From contig NZ_SEBR01000022.1 of NCBI RefSeq assembly GCF_004295795.1, forward strand, positions 1-64,000: a stretch of 64,000 nucleotides of DNA, given 5' to 3'. Source of the stretch: Flavobacterium sp. Its GTDB lineage: Bacteria > Bacteroidota > Bacteroidia > Flavobacteriales > Flavobacteriaceae. A model generated the notes under the pieces. It was not told the origin of the DNA. It saw nothing but the letters and a program-made list of their open reading frames with translations, and did not search any database. Positions 45,000 to 53,498 of this stretch are shown one piece after another. The position numbers and the translations under genes are program-made. Every line of letters starts with the position of its first letter. The first letter of the stretch is position 1.

Positions 45000-45055
45000 C
45001 CCAAAACCCAAAACCCAAAACCCAAAACCCAAAACCCAAAACCCAAAACCCAAAA
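45000..45055. repeat. heptamer array CCCAAAA x8
   Basis: Eight perfect 7-bp units between attenuator 1 and leader peptide 2. It is in the untranslated leader of metY. Confidence 0.9.
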
Positions 45056-45161
45056 TTCAAATTCCAAATTTCATTCCAAAATAAAATCTGAGTCTGATAA
45101 CTCTGAGGATCCAAAAACAAAATCAGAGGCCGATATTCTGAAAGCCCAAAAAATAAAAACC

Positions 45162-45242
45162 ATGCGTCAAAAGTCAAACATTATGTGTTGTTGTCGTCCG
45201 AAACCCGGAAAGGCCATCCATTGCCGCATGCGAACGACATAA
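45162..45242 (+). CDS. leader peptide 2 (Cys-Cys-Cys) of metY attenuator
   Basis: A 26-codon frame, MRQKSNIMCCCRPKPGKAIH plus CRMRTT, with three consecutive TGT codons at residues 9-11. TGTCGT over the last of these codons can pair with ACGACA at the end of the frame. GGAAAGG (45207-45213) can pair imperfectly with CCCTTTT of the 5' arm of the terminator at 45267. The order of peptide, competing stems and terminator is that of a cysteine attenuator. The antiterminator here is weaker than in leader 1. Confidence 0.65.
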   Translation: MRQKSNIMCCCRPKPGKAIHCRMRTT

Positions 45243-45266
45243 TCTGTTATAATTTGTGTACTTCGA

Positions 45267-45303
45267 AGCCCTTTTGGTAAGCCATCCAAAAGGGCTTTTT
45301 TTT
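45267..45303 (+). terminator. attenuator terminator 2
   Basis: AGCCCTTTTGG (45267-45277) and CCAAAAGGGCT (45286-45296) are exact complements, followed by eight T. It is 25 bases behind the stop of leader peptide 2 and 195 bases before metY. Confidence 0.9.
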
Positions 45304-45413
45304 GGAAAAAACTCAAAAAAACTAGGACATAAATTCCAAACCTCAAATTCCAAATATCAACTAGGGCTCGACTAAGTCCGATAACCGAAAACAATTGGTC
45401 TATTATCTATCCG

Positions 45414-45469
45414 TCTATCATCTATCATCTATCATCTATCATCTATCATCTATCATCCATCATCCATCT
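45414..45469. repeat. heptamer array TCTATCA
   Basis: Six perfect units (45414-45455) and two degenerate ones, ending 28 bases before the metY ATG. No frame or hairpin is formed. Confidence 0.9.
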
Positions 45470-45497
45470 ATTATCCATTATCTAAAAAATCTAAATC

Positions 45498-46790
45498 ATG
45501 AGCACACAAAAATTCGCTACAAACGCGCTCCACGCAGGACACGATGTAACCAAAAACGGCGGAACACGCGCCGTGCCGATTTACCAAACGACGTCTTATG
45601 TCTTCAACAACGCCGATCACGCCGCGAATCTGTTTGGTTTGACCGAACCAGGATTCATCTACACAAGACTGAACAATCCAACGAATGACGTACTTGAACA
45701 ACGGCTCGCAGCACTCGAAGGCGGAATCGGAGCGGTCGTAACTGCGTCGGGAACGGCGGCTCTTACAACGGCTTTGCTAGTCTTGCTCAAAGCAGGCGAT
45801 CATATCGTGGCCTCGAATTCGCTTTACGGCGGAACTTACAACTTGCTTTCGGTGACCTTGCCGAGACTTGGAATTACAACAACGTTCGTCGATCCGTCCG
45901 ATCCCGAGAATTTCACTCGCGCGGCCAAAGAAAACACAAGAGCTTTCTTTGCCGAAAGTTTGGGCAACCCGAAACTCGACGTTCTCGATCTCGACGCGAT
46001 TTCAGAACAGGCCAAATGGTTCAAAGTACCGTTCATTGTGGACAATACTGTCGCAACACCATATCTGTTGAATCCGATCGATCACGGAGCCGACATCGTG
46101 ATCCACTCGCTCACCAAATACATCTCGGGCAACGGAACCTCGCTTGGAGGCGTGATCATCGACGCCGGGAAATTCGACTGGGCAAACGGCAAATTCCCGG
46201 AATTCACCGAGCCGTCAGCGGGTTACCACGGATTGGTCTACCACGAAGCGCTCGGCCCGGCCGCGTTCATCGCCAAAGTTCGCATCGAAGGTTTGCGCGA
46301 TTTTGGGGCCGCGCTCAGTCCGTTCAACGCTTTCCAGACGATTCAAGGTTTGGAGACACTTGACATCCGAATCAGGAAACACAGCGACAATGCACTCAAA
46401 CTTGCGCTTTGGCTCGAAAAACAAGAAGCCGTCGCGTGGGTGAATTATCCCGGATTGCCAACGTCCAAATACCGCGAACTCGCCAATAAGTACTTGCCCG
46501 AAGGCCAATCGGGAATCGTGACCTTCGGACTCAAAGGCGGTTTCGAGGACGCAAAAAAAGTCGCCAATGAAACCAAGCTGTTCTCGCTTTTGGCCAATAT
46601 CGGCGACACGAAATCCCTCATAATCCATCCGGCAAGCACGACGCACCAACAATTGTCAGATGATGAACAATTGGCAACGGGCGTAACCAAAGACCTGATC
46701 AGACTGTCAGTCGGACTCGAAGACATCGAAGACCTCAAAGCTGACCTGAAAGCCGTGTTCACATCAATCAAAGCGCCTCAGCGAATCTGA
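45498..46790 (+). CDS. metY: O-acetylhomoserine sulfhydrylase (PLP-dependent)
   Basis: The enzyme joins O-acetylhomoserine with sulfide to make homocysteine, and may also make cysteine from O-acetylserine. The 430 residues match the O-acetylhomoserine/O-acetylserine sulfhydrylase family: THALHAG-type start (TNALHAGHD near 7-15), YTRLNNPTNDVLEQRLAALEGG near 54-75, and the PLP lysine in IVIHSLTKYISGNGTSLGG near 199-217. C-terminal SVGLEDIEDLKADL closes the fold. The leader contains two Cys-type attenuators and two heptamer arrays. It works with metX (substrate) and metH (next step). Confidence 0.95.
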   Translation: MSTQKFATNALHAGHDVTKNGGTRAVPIYQTTSYVFNNADHAANLFGLTEPGFIYTRLNNPTNDVLEQRLAALEGGIGAVVTASGTAALTTALLVLLKAGDHIVASNSLYGGTYNLLSVTLPRLGITTTFVDPSDPENFTRAAKENTRAFFAESLGNPKLDVLDLDAISEQAKWFKVPFIVDNTVATPYLLNPIDHGADIVIHSLTKYISGNGTSLGGVIIDAGKFDWANGKFPEFTEPSAGYHGLVYHEALGPAAFIAKVRIEGLRDFGAALSPFNAFQTIQGLETLDIRIRKHSDNALKLALWLEKQEAVAWVNYPGLPTSKYRELANKYLPEGQSGIVTFGLKGGFEDAKKVANETKLFSLLANIGDTKSLIIHPASTTHQQLSDDEQLATGVTKDLIRLSVGLEDIEDLKADLKAVFTSIKAPQRI

Positions 46791-46815
46791 TACCATAACT
46801 AACCCGATTGCCAAG

Positions 46816-46985
46816 CCATCGAGAGATCGAGTGTGGTAACTATTTCCGGAGTCTACGACTACCGACTTATTTCCTTCACAACGCTCTCGATGGTTATAAA
46901 ATCAACGTCGGCAGACGTACTAAAATCTTGTTTTTGTTTGGTTTTAAGTAAAGCCGTCTCACTTCGCAGAGGCGGCTTTACTTAA
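46816..46985 (+). other. two inverted repeats in the metY-metX gap
   Basis: CCATCGAGAG (46816-46825) pairs with CTCTCGATGG (46884-46893), enclosing 58 bases. Further on, TTTTAAGTAAAGCCG (46945-46959) and its exact complement (46972-46986) form a 15-bp or longer stem with no T tail. Together they suggest a structured RNA between metY and metX, perhaps a processing or regulatory site. I cannot match it to a known class. Confidence 0.5.
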
Positions 46986-47032
46986 AACCAGACGTAACCC
47001 GATACAGTTTTCAAGCTTCAAATAATCCAAAA

Positions 47033-48013
47033 ATGAAATTGCAACAACTCGAGATAGCGGACCACGAACTGGGATCGGGCAAAAAGCTCGATCTGAACCT
47101 GTTCTACGAAACCTTTGGGCGTCGAATCGGCACTGCGCCGATCGTTCTTATCAATCACGCCTTGACGGGAAACTCAACGGTTTCGGGCAAAGACGGATGG
47201 TGGCAAAATCTGGTCGGTGAAGGCAAAACCATCGACACCAACGAATTCACGATACTTTCCTTTAACGTTCCCGGAAACGGATACGACCAAAATCCCGAAA
47301 ATCTGCTCGACAATTACAAAGATTTCACGGCACGCGACATCGCCGAAATCTTTTGGAAAGGCTTGCAACTACTCGAAATCGAGAAGGTCTTTGCCATTAT
47401 CGGTGGAAGCCTTGGCGGCGGAATCGCATGGGAAATGGCGGCCTTGCGTCCCGACGCTCTCGAACACCTGATCCCAATTGCCTCCGATTGGAAAGCCACC
47501 GACTGGGTAATCGGAAACGTGCTCGTCCAAGACCAAATCCTGAACAATTCCGACAATCCCATACACGACGCGAGATTGCACGCCATGTTGTTGTATCGCA
47601 CTCCGCAATCGCTCGGCCTTCGGTTCAACCGAGAAAAAAACCACGACAGTTACGAAGTCGAGAATTGGCTCAATTTACACGGACACAAACTCCAGAACCG
47701 CTTTCGGCTCGCGTCTTACAAATTGATTAACCACTTGCTCAAAACCGTCGACATCACCAGAAATCGCGGTCATTTCATCGATGTCGCTTCCCGAATTTTT
47801 GCCCAGATCACGGTTGTTTCGATCGATTCCGACCAATTCTATCTCGCCGAGGAAAACCGTATAGACGTGTCTGAACTCCGACCTTTCAAGCACGACATTT
47901 CCTATCACGAAATCCGTTCGGTTCACGGCCACGACGCTTTCCTGATCGAACATGCGCAGCTTTCGAAAATCTTGCAGCAAATATTCCAAAAGTCATTTCG
48001 ATTTAGTCGGTAA
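47033..48013 (+). CDS. metX: homoserine O-acetyltransferase-type alpha/beta hydrolase
   Basis: It should acetylate homoserine with acetyl-CoA, giving the substrate of MetY. 326 residues, shorter than the classic 350-380 residue MetX. NHALTGNSTVSG near 42-53 is the family's oxyanion motif, the nucleophile Ser is in IIGGSLGGGIAWEMA near 123-137, FNVPGNGYDQNP near 79-90 precedes it, and SVHGHDAFLIEH near 297-308 contains the catalytic His, with Asp in SIDSDQFY near 262-269. A homoserine O-succinyl or other acyl specificity cannot be excluded. The gap to metY is 240 bp and structured. Confidence 0.88.
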   Translation: MKLQQLEIADHELGSGKKLDLNLFYETFGRRIGTAPIVLINHALTGNSTVSGKDGWWQNLVGEGKTIDTNEFTILSFNVPGNGYDQNPENLLDNYKDFTARDIAEIFWKGLQLLEIEKVFAIIGGSLGGGIAWEMAALRPDALEHLIPIASDWKATDWVIGNVLVQDQILNNSDNPIHDARLHAMLLYRTPQSLGLRFNREKNHDSYEVENWLNLHGHKLQNRFRLASYKLINHLLKTVDITRNRGHFIDVASRIFAQITVVSIDSDQFYLAEENRIDVSELRPFKHDISYHEIRSVHGHDAFLIEHAQLSKILQQIFQKSFRFSR

Positions 48014-48105
48014 TTAAACGTTTACTTTCGTTTATAAACGTTTACTGTCGTTTACTGTCGGATAATTTGTCCGGTTTACGCATCGATTTTAAATAGAAAA
48101 AACGC

Positions 48106-48135
48106 TTGCAAATCCCAATCCTAAACGTATCTTTG
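48106..48135 (+). promoter_or_regulatory. promoter of the SAM-I riboswitch/metH unit
   Basis: TTG (48106-48108), 19 bases, then TATCTTTG (48128-48135): a perfect Bacteroidota promoter. The RNA would begin near 48140, just before the aptamer. Confidence 0.88.
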
Positions 48136-48156
48136 CAGCGTTCATTCACATCATGC

Positions 48157-48257
48157 CGTTATCACGAAAGGCCGAGGGACTAGACCCGACGAAGCCTTAG
48201 CAACCCTTAAACTTAAGAAGGTGCTACGTTCTACCTGAACATTTCAGGACAGATAAC
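48157..48257 (+). ncRNA. SAM-I (S-box) riboswitch
   Basis: All main parts of the S-box aptamer are visible: P1 GTTATC and GATAAC, the conserved AGGCCGAGGGACTAGACCCG with GACGAAGCCTTAGCAACC, the J3/4 part AAGGTGCTA, and P4 as CCTGAA and TTCAGG. It binds SAM and should turn down metH and the genes behind it. The expression platform is not obvious: a T run follows at 48285, without a strong GC stem in front. Confidence 0.94.
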
Positions 48258-48301
48258 TCGAGAAATTTCCCACTTTCACTAACGGTTTTTTTGTGTTTTA
48301 G

Positions 48302-48442
48302 AAGCTGATCCGGCTGTCTCGCCATAGCTTGCTGAAACGCTCGTTTTTTGCACTTTGCCTCGTGAGCTTCCTGCGGTCGCTACGATCCAAAGGCAAAAAA
48401 TTGTCGCGTCCTGCACAAGGCTATCTGCGGCCATCCGGGCTA
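48302..48442 (-). repeat. dispersed structured element, copy F
   Basis: Minus-oriented copy with GATCCGGCTGTCTCGCCATAG at the left, core GAGCTTCCTGCGGTCGCT near 48366, arms TTTGCCTCGT and ACGATCCAAAGGCAAA that pair with a bulge, and AGGCTATCTGCGGCCATCCGG at the right. It sits between the riboswitch and metH, so it is part of the metH leader RNA. Confidence 0.75.
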
Positions 48443-48592
48443 GGCTCAGGAATTCATGGCGATTTTCGGTCGAAAGATCAGGATGTCGTGCTCGAATGGA
48501 CACCGAATTGATTGTCGGATCGACGAATTTTGAGATCGGAACATTACAGTCCGTTTTCTGAAAATCCGGAAATCCAAAAAACCAAAAAGACC

Positions 48593-49594
48593 ATGAGTAA
48601 GATACAAGACGCCATTTCCAGGAGAATTCTCGTGCTCGACGGAGCGATGGGAACAATGTTGCAACGCTACAATTTCAGCGAGGAAGACTATCGCGGCGAG
48701 CGTTTCAAGGATTTTCCACATCCGCTCAAAGGCAACAACGACCTTTTGACCCTTACGCAACCCGATGCGATAAAAGACGTGCACCGCCAATATTTCGCTG
48801 CGGGCGCAGACATCGTGGAAACCAACACTTTCTCCGGAACGACAATCGGGATGGCCGATTACCACATGGAAGATCTTGTATACGAACTCAATTTCGAGTC
48901 GGCAAAACTAGCGCGTGAAGCCGCCGACGAATTCACCGCATTAAATCCGGAAAGGCCGCGTTTCGTGGCAGGATCGATCGGCCCGACCAACAAAACGGCC
49001 AGTTTGTCTCCTGACGTGAACGATCCCGGTTACCGCGCCATCACGTTCGACGACCTCAGGATTGCCTACAAAGAACAAGTGGAAGCCTTGATAGACGGCG
49101 GTTCCGACCTATTGTTGGTAGAGACGATTTTCGACACTTTGAATGCGAAAGCGGCCCTGTACGCGATAGAAGATGTCAAGGAAGAGCGCAATCTCGACAT
49201 TCCGGTAATGGTTTCGGGTACGATCACAGACGCTTCAGGAAGAACGCTTTCGGGCCAGACCGTCGAGGCTTTTTTGATCTCGATTTCGCACATTCCGCTG
49301 CTGTCGGTCGGTTTCAACTGCGCACTCGGCGCCGATCAGTTGCGTCCTTACCTGAAGCGCTTGTCAAATAATACATCACTGAATATTTCGGCTCACCCGA
49401 ACGCCGGTTTGCCGAACGCTTTCGGTCAATACGACCAAACGCCCGAGGAAATGCAAGCGCTGATCAAAGATTACTTAGACGAGAACCTGATCAATATTAT
49501 TGGTGGATGTTGTGGCACGACGCCGGAACACATCAAATTGATTGCTGAAGTAGCCGAGAAATATCAGCCGCGAAAGGCTTACGAAAGCGTTTAA
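48593..49594 (+). CDS. metH: methionine synthase, homocysteine-binding half (split MetH)
   Basis: This 333-residue protein is the N-terminal homocysteine S-methyltransferase domain of cobalamin-dependent MetH. It shows the family start ILVLDGAMGTMLQRYNF near 11-27, ETNTFSGTTIGMADY near 78-92, and zinc ligands in GFNCALGADQ near 240-249 and the double Cys of GGCCGTTPEH near 302-311. In Flavobacteriia MetH is usually encoded as two proteins, and the second half follows 124 bp downstream. The open frame starts at 48512, but ATG at 48593 gives the usual N-terminus. Confidence 0.93.
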   Translation: MSKIQDAISRRILVLDGAMGTMLQRYNFSEEDYRGERFKDFPHPLKGNNDLLTLTQPDAIKDVHRQYFAAGADIVETNTFSGTTIGMADYHMEDLVYELNFESAKLAREAADEFTALNPERPRFVAGSIGPTNKTASLSPDVNDPGYRAITFDDLRIAYKEQVEALIDGGSDLLLVETIFDTLNAKAALYAIEDVKEERNLDIPVMVSGTITDASGRTLSGQTVEAFLISISHIPLLSVGFNCALGADQLRPYLKRLSNNTSLNISAHPNAGLPNAFGQYDQTPEEMQALIKDYLDENLINIIGGCCGTTPEHIKLIAEVAEKYQPRKAYESV

Positions 49595-49718
49595 CTCCAG
49601 CCTGGCAAGTGTCGGGACGAAATCTGCAAAGTTTTCAAAACCTTGTAGGTTTAAAAAATCAGGAAGAAAAAAACAGACCTGAAAGGTTTCAAACCTCGCA
49701 AGTCAATCATAGAAGTAG

Positions 49719-52382
49719 ATGCCAGAACAACCAAAATATCTAAAGCTTTCCGGTCTCGAACCGCTTATCGTTACACCCGAGACCAACTTCATCAACGTCG
49801 GCGAACGCACCAACGTAACGGGCTCGCGTAAATTCCTGCGTCTGATAAAGGAAGAACAATACGACGAAGCGCTCGACATTGCGCGCGGACAAGTGGAAGG
49901 CGGCGCACAGATCATCGACATAAACATGGACGAAGGCATGCTCGACGGCGTTGCGGCCATGACCAAATTCCTGAACCTGATCGCAGCCGAACCTGATATT
50001 TCACGTGTTCCGCTTATGATCGATTCCTCGAAATGGGAAATCATCGAAGCCGGATTGAAGGTCGCCCAGGGAAAAAGTGTCGTCAACTCGATTTCGTTGA
50101 AGGAAGGCGAGGCACTTTTCATCGAGCACGCCAAGAAAATCCGTCGTTACGGAGCGGCCGTGATCGTGATGGCGTTTGATGAAGTCGGTCAAGCCGATAA
50201 CTACGAGCGTCGCATCGAAATCTGCAAAAGATCTTACGATATATTGGTGGATAAAGTCGGATTTCCGGCCGAGGACATCATTTTCGACCCGAATATTTTC
50301 CCGGTAGCAACCGGAATGGAAGAACACCGCCTGAACGCGCTCGATTTCTTCCGCGCTACCAAATGGATACGCGAAAACCTTCCGTATGCCAACATTTCCG
50401 GCGGAGTCAGCAACGTTTCGTTCTCTTTCCGCGGAAACGACAAAGTGCGCGAGGCGATGCATTCGGCGTTTTTGTACCACGCGATCCAGAACGGCATGAC
50501 GATGGGAATCGTAAACCCGGAAATGATCGAGGTTTACGACGAAATCCAGAAAGATCTGCTCGAAGCGGTCGAAGATGTTTTGCTCAACAGACGCGACGAT
50601 GCGACCGAAAGACTGCTCGATTTGGCAGAAAGCTTCAAAGGTCATACCAAGTCGGATGAGAAAGTGATTCAGGAATGGAGAAGCGCGCCTTTGCAAGATC
50701 GTTTGACGCACGCTTTGGTCAAGGGAATCGACGAGTTTGTTGAGGTGGACGTCGAGGAAGCGCGCCAGTTGGCCGAACGTCCGATTCACGTTATCGAACA
50801 GAATCTCATGGCCGGAATGAACGTCGTGGGCGATTTGTTCGGAAGCGGGAAAATGTTCCTGCCGCAGGTCGTGAAATCGGCGCGTGTGATGAAAAAAGCC
50901 GTTGCTTATCTGCTTCCGTTCATCGAAGCCGAAAAAGACGGCGTGTCGCAATCGGCAGGGAAAATTTTGATGGCGACCGTTAAAGGCGACGTACACGACA
51001 TTGGCAAAAACATCGTTTCGGTCGTGCTCGGCTGCAACAATTACGAGATTGTCGATTTGGGCGTGATGGTTCCGCCAGAGCGAATCATCGAGGCCGCGAT
51101 CAAGCAAAACGTCGACATCATCGGCCTTTCCGGATTGATTACGCCATCGCTTGACGAAATGGTTTATTTGGCTAAGGAAATGGATCGCCTCGGAATCAAA
51201 ATCCCAATGATGATAGGAGGCGCGACGACTTCTAGAGCGCATACAGCGGTGAAAATCGCACCCGAGTATAAAGAAACTGTCGTGCACGTGAACGATGCTT
51301 CGCGAGCGGTTACCGTTGCGGGAAGTTTGCTGGGAAAAGACAAAATCGAATACGCCTCGAGTTTGCGTTCGGAGTACGATAAATTGCGCGACGGCTATCT
51401 GAACCGCGGACGCGAAAAGGATTTCCTGACGATCGAGCAAGCGCGTGCGAATAAATTGAAACTCGATTTTTCTCCGGTCAAGCCGAATTTCATCGGAAGC
51501 AAAAAAATTGAGGTAGCGATTTCTGAACTCGTACCTTATATAGATTGGACGCCGTTTTTCAGGACTTGGGAACTGCACGGAAAATATCCGGCGATCTTAA
51601 CCGATGAAATTGTCGGAAAAGAAGCGACCGACCTGTTTGCCGATGCCAAGCAAATGCTCAAGACGATCATAGCCGAAAACAAACTCAAAGCCACCGGAAT
51701 TTACGGCATTTTCCCAGCCAATACAGTCGATGCCGACGATATCGAAGTGTCGGACGAAAACGGAAACGAACTCGTGAAATTCCTCACGCTTCGCCAGCAA
51801 TCCCAAAAAACGAAAGGCGCGCCGAACATTGCCCTTAGTGATTTTATCGCTCCGAAGGACTCGAATATCCAGGACTATTTCGGTGCTTTTTGCGTGACGA
51901 CAGGTTTTGGAGTCGACGAATGGGCGGCCGAATTCGAAAAAGATCATGATGATTACAATTCGATCATGGTAAAAGCGCTTGCCGACCGTTTTGCCGAGGC
52001 TTTCGCCGAATATCTGCACGAGAAGATCAGAAAAGAAATTTGGGGTTACGCCAGCGACGAAATTTTGTCGAACGAAGCTCTTATCGCCGAAGAATACAAA
52101 GGAATCCGACCGGCTCCGGGTTATCCGGCCTGTCCCGATCACTTGGAAAAACCAACGATCTGGAAACTGCTCGACGTCGAGAACGAAATAGGAGTGACGC
52201 TTACCGAAAGTATGGCGATGTGGCCGGCTTCGTCGGTTTCGGGCTATTATTTCGCGCATCCGGAAAGCAAATATTTCGGACTTGGGAAAATCAAGGAAGA
52301 CCAAGTGGAAGATTACGCCAAACGCCGCGGCATTTCGATTCTCGAAGCGACCAAATGGCTGAATCCGAATATAGCCGATTAA
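49719..52382 (+). CDS. metH: methionine synthase, folate/cobalamin/activation half (split MetH)
   Basis: 887 residues carrying the remaining MetH modules: pterin (methyltetrahydrofolate)-binding domain ([18 protein letters not shown] near 21-38, [16 protein letters not shown] near 67-82), the cobalamin cap and Rossmann domains with the B12-binding motif [11 protein letters not shown] (about 424-434; His is the lower cobalt ligand), [12 protein letters not shown] near 473 and [14 protein letters not shown] near 507, and the SAM-dependent activation domain with [12 protein letters not shown] near 797. It receives the methyl group from 5-methyltetrahydrofolate made by MetF and hands it to homocysteine held by the other half. 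Confidence 0.95.
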   Translation: MPEQPKYLKLSGLEPLIVTPETNFINVGERTNVTGSRKFLRLIKEEQYDEALDIARGQVEGGAQIIDINMDEGMLDGVAAMTKFLNLIAAEPDISRVPLMIDSSKWEIIEAGLKVAQGKSVVNSISLKEGEALFIEHAKKIRRYGAAVIVMAFDEVGQADNYERRIEICKRSYDILVDKVGFPAEDIIFDPNIFPVATGMEEHRLNALDFFRATKWIRENLPYANISGGVSNVSFSFRGNDKVREAMHSAFLYHAIQNGMTMGIVNPEMIEVYDEIQKDLLEAVEDVLLNRRDDATERLLDLAESFKGHTKSDEKVIQEWRSAPLQDRLTHALVKGIDEFVEVDVEEARQLAERPIHVIEQNLMAGMNVVGDLFGSGKMFLPQVVKSARVMKKAVAYLLPFIEAEKDGVSQSAGKILMATVKGDVHDIGKNIVSVVLGCNNYEIVDLGVMVPPERIIEAAIKQNVDIIGLSGLITPSLDEMVYLAKEMDRLGIKIPMMIGGATTSRAHTAVKIAPEYKETVVHVNDASRAVTVAGSLLGKDKIEYASSLRSEYDKLRDGYLNRGREKDFLTIEQARANKLKLDFSPVKPNFIGSKKIEVAISELVPYIDWTPFFRTWELHGKYPAILTDEIVGKEATDLFADAKQMLKTIIAENKLKATGIYGIFPANTVDADDIEVSDENGNELVKFLTLRQQSQKTKGAPNIALSDFIAPKDSNIQDYFGAFCVTTGFGVDEWAAEFEKDHDDYNSIMVKALADRFAEAFAEYLHEKIRKEIWGYASDEILSNEALIAEEYKGIRPAPGYPACPDHLEKPTIWKLLDVENEIGVTLTESMAMWPASSVSGYYFAHPESKYFGLGKIKEDQVEDYAKRRGISILEATKWLNPNIAD

Positions 52383-52399
52383 AAACAAACTCGTTTACC

Positions 52400-52483
52400 A
52401 ACCTGCAAGGTTTCCGAAACCTTGTAGGTTTTCAATCTGAGAAAAAAAAACAAACCTACAAGGTTCTTAAAACCTTGCAGGTT
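52400..52483. repeat. two ACCTRCAAGGTT hairpins between metH and metF
   Basis: ACCTGCAAGGTTT with AAACCTTGTAGGT (52401-52429) and AACCTACAAGGTT with AACCTTGCAGGTT (52454-52483) are two hairpins, and the two also pair with each other. The same word is found at 49638-49650, 34729 and 35090. It may attenuate or process the metH-metF transcript. Confidence 0.75.
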
Positions 52484-52497
52484 AGACCAAAAACAAA

Positions 52498-53454
52498 ATG
52501 AAAGTAACCGAACATATCCAGAACGCCCAAGGCAAAACCCTGTTTTCTTTCGAGATATTGCCGCCGCTAAAAGGCCAGAATATCCAATCCATTTTTGATG
52601 GGATCGATCCGTTGATGGAATTCAATCCGCCGTTCATCGACGTGACCTATCACCGCGAGGAATACGAATTCAAGGAACTCGAAAACGGTTTGTTGCAAAA
52701 GAAAATCGTGAAAAAGCGTCCCGGAACTGTCGGAATTTGTGCCGCCATCCAAAACAGATACGACGTCGACGCCGTGCCTCACGTGCTTTGCGGAGGTTTC
52801 ACGAAAGAGGATACTGAAAACCTTTTGATCGATCTGGACTTTCTCGGGATCGAGAACGTCGTGGCTTTGAGAGGCGACGCGATCAAGAGCGAAATGTACT
52901 TCCGACCGGAAATCGAAGGCCACAATTATGCGACAGAATTGGTTGCGCAAATCTCGAATCTCAACAACGGGATTTATCTCGACAACGATCTCAAGAACGT
53001 GAACAGCACGAATTTCTGCATCGGAGTTGCCGGTTATCCCGAAAAACACCTCGAAGCGCCGAGTCTGGATTCGGACATTTATTATCTGAAGCAAAAAATC
53101 AAGAACGGAGCCGAATACATCGTGACCCAAATGTTCTTCGACAACAAGAAATTTTTCAGTTTTGTCGAAAAGTGTCGCGCCAACGGCATCACGGTTCCTA
53201 TTATTCCGGGCTTGAAACCGATTTCTACCAAAAAACAACTCAACCAGATTCCGCACCGATTTTTCGTCGACCTGCCTGACGATCTGATCATGGCCGTCGT
53301 GAAAGCCAAGGACAACGAAGCGATCAAACAAATCGGGATTGAGTGGTGTACTGAGCAAAGCCGCGAACTTGTAAAAGCGGGAATTCCGGTGTTGCACTAT
53401 TATTCGATGGGCAAAGCCGAAAGTATCAAGGCGATAGCGAAAGAGATTTTCTAA
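52498..53454 (+). CDS. metF: methylenetetrahydrofolate reductase
   Basis: The flavoenzyme reduces 5,10-methylene- to 5-methyltetrahydrofolate, the methyl donor of MetH. 318 residues. Family features: FSFEILPPLKGQ at 16-27 (catalytic Glu), FIDVTYHREEY near 46-56, the FAD/folate region VVALRGDA near 122-129, ISNLNNGIYL near 151-160 and QMFFDNKKFFSF near 210-221, and PIIPGLKPIS near 234-243. It lies 115 bp behind metH, across the hairpin repeats, and is likely in the same SAM-controlled unit. Confidence 0.96.
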   Translation: MKVTEHIQNAQGKTLFSFEILPPLKGQNIQSIFDGIDPLMEFNPPFIDVTYHREEYEFKELENGLLQKKIVKKRPGTVGICAAIQNRYDVDAVPHVLCGGFTKEDTENLLIDLDFLGIENVVALRGDAIKSEMYFRPEIEGHNYATELVAQISNLNNGIYLDNDLKNVNSTNFCIGVAGYPEKHLEAPSLDSDIYYLKQKIKNGAEYIVTQMFFDNKKFFSFVEKCRANGITVPIIPGLKPISTKKQLNQIPHRFFVDLPDDLIMAVVKAKDNEAIKQIGIEWCTEQSRELVKAGIPVLHYYSMGKAESIKAIAKEIF

Positions 53455-53498
53455 AAATTGGAAAAATAATGCATCTTTGCCGTCAAATTCATAAAAAG

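Noticed and set aside
46945..46986. Terminator between metY and metX
   Set aside because: The stem is long and perfect but no T run follows on either strand, so it is listed as unassigned structure.
49595..49718. Frameshift or broken metH
   Set aside because: The two halves are separated by a 124-bp gap with repeat sequence and each has its own good start; a split MetH is normal in Flavobacteriia.
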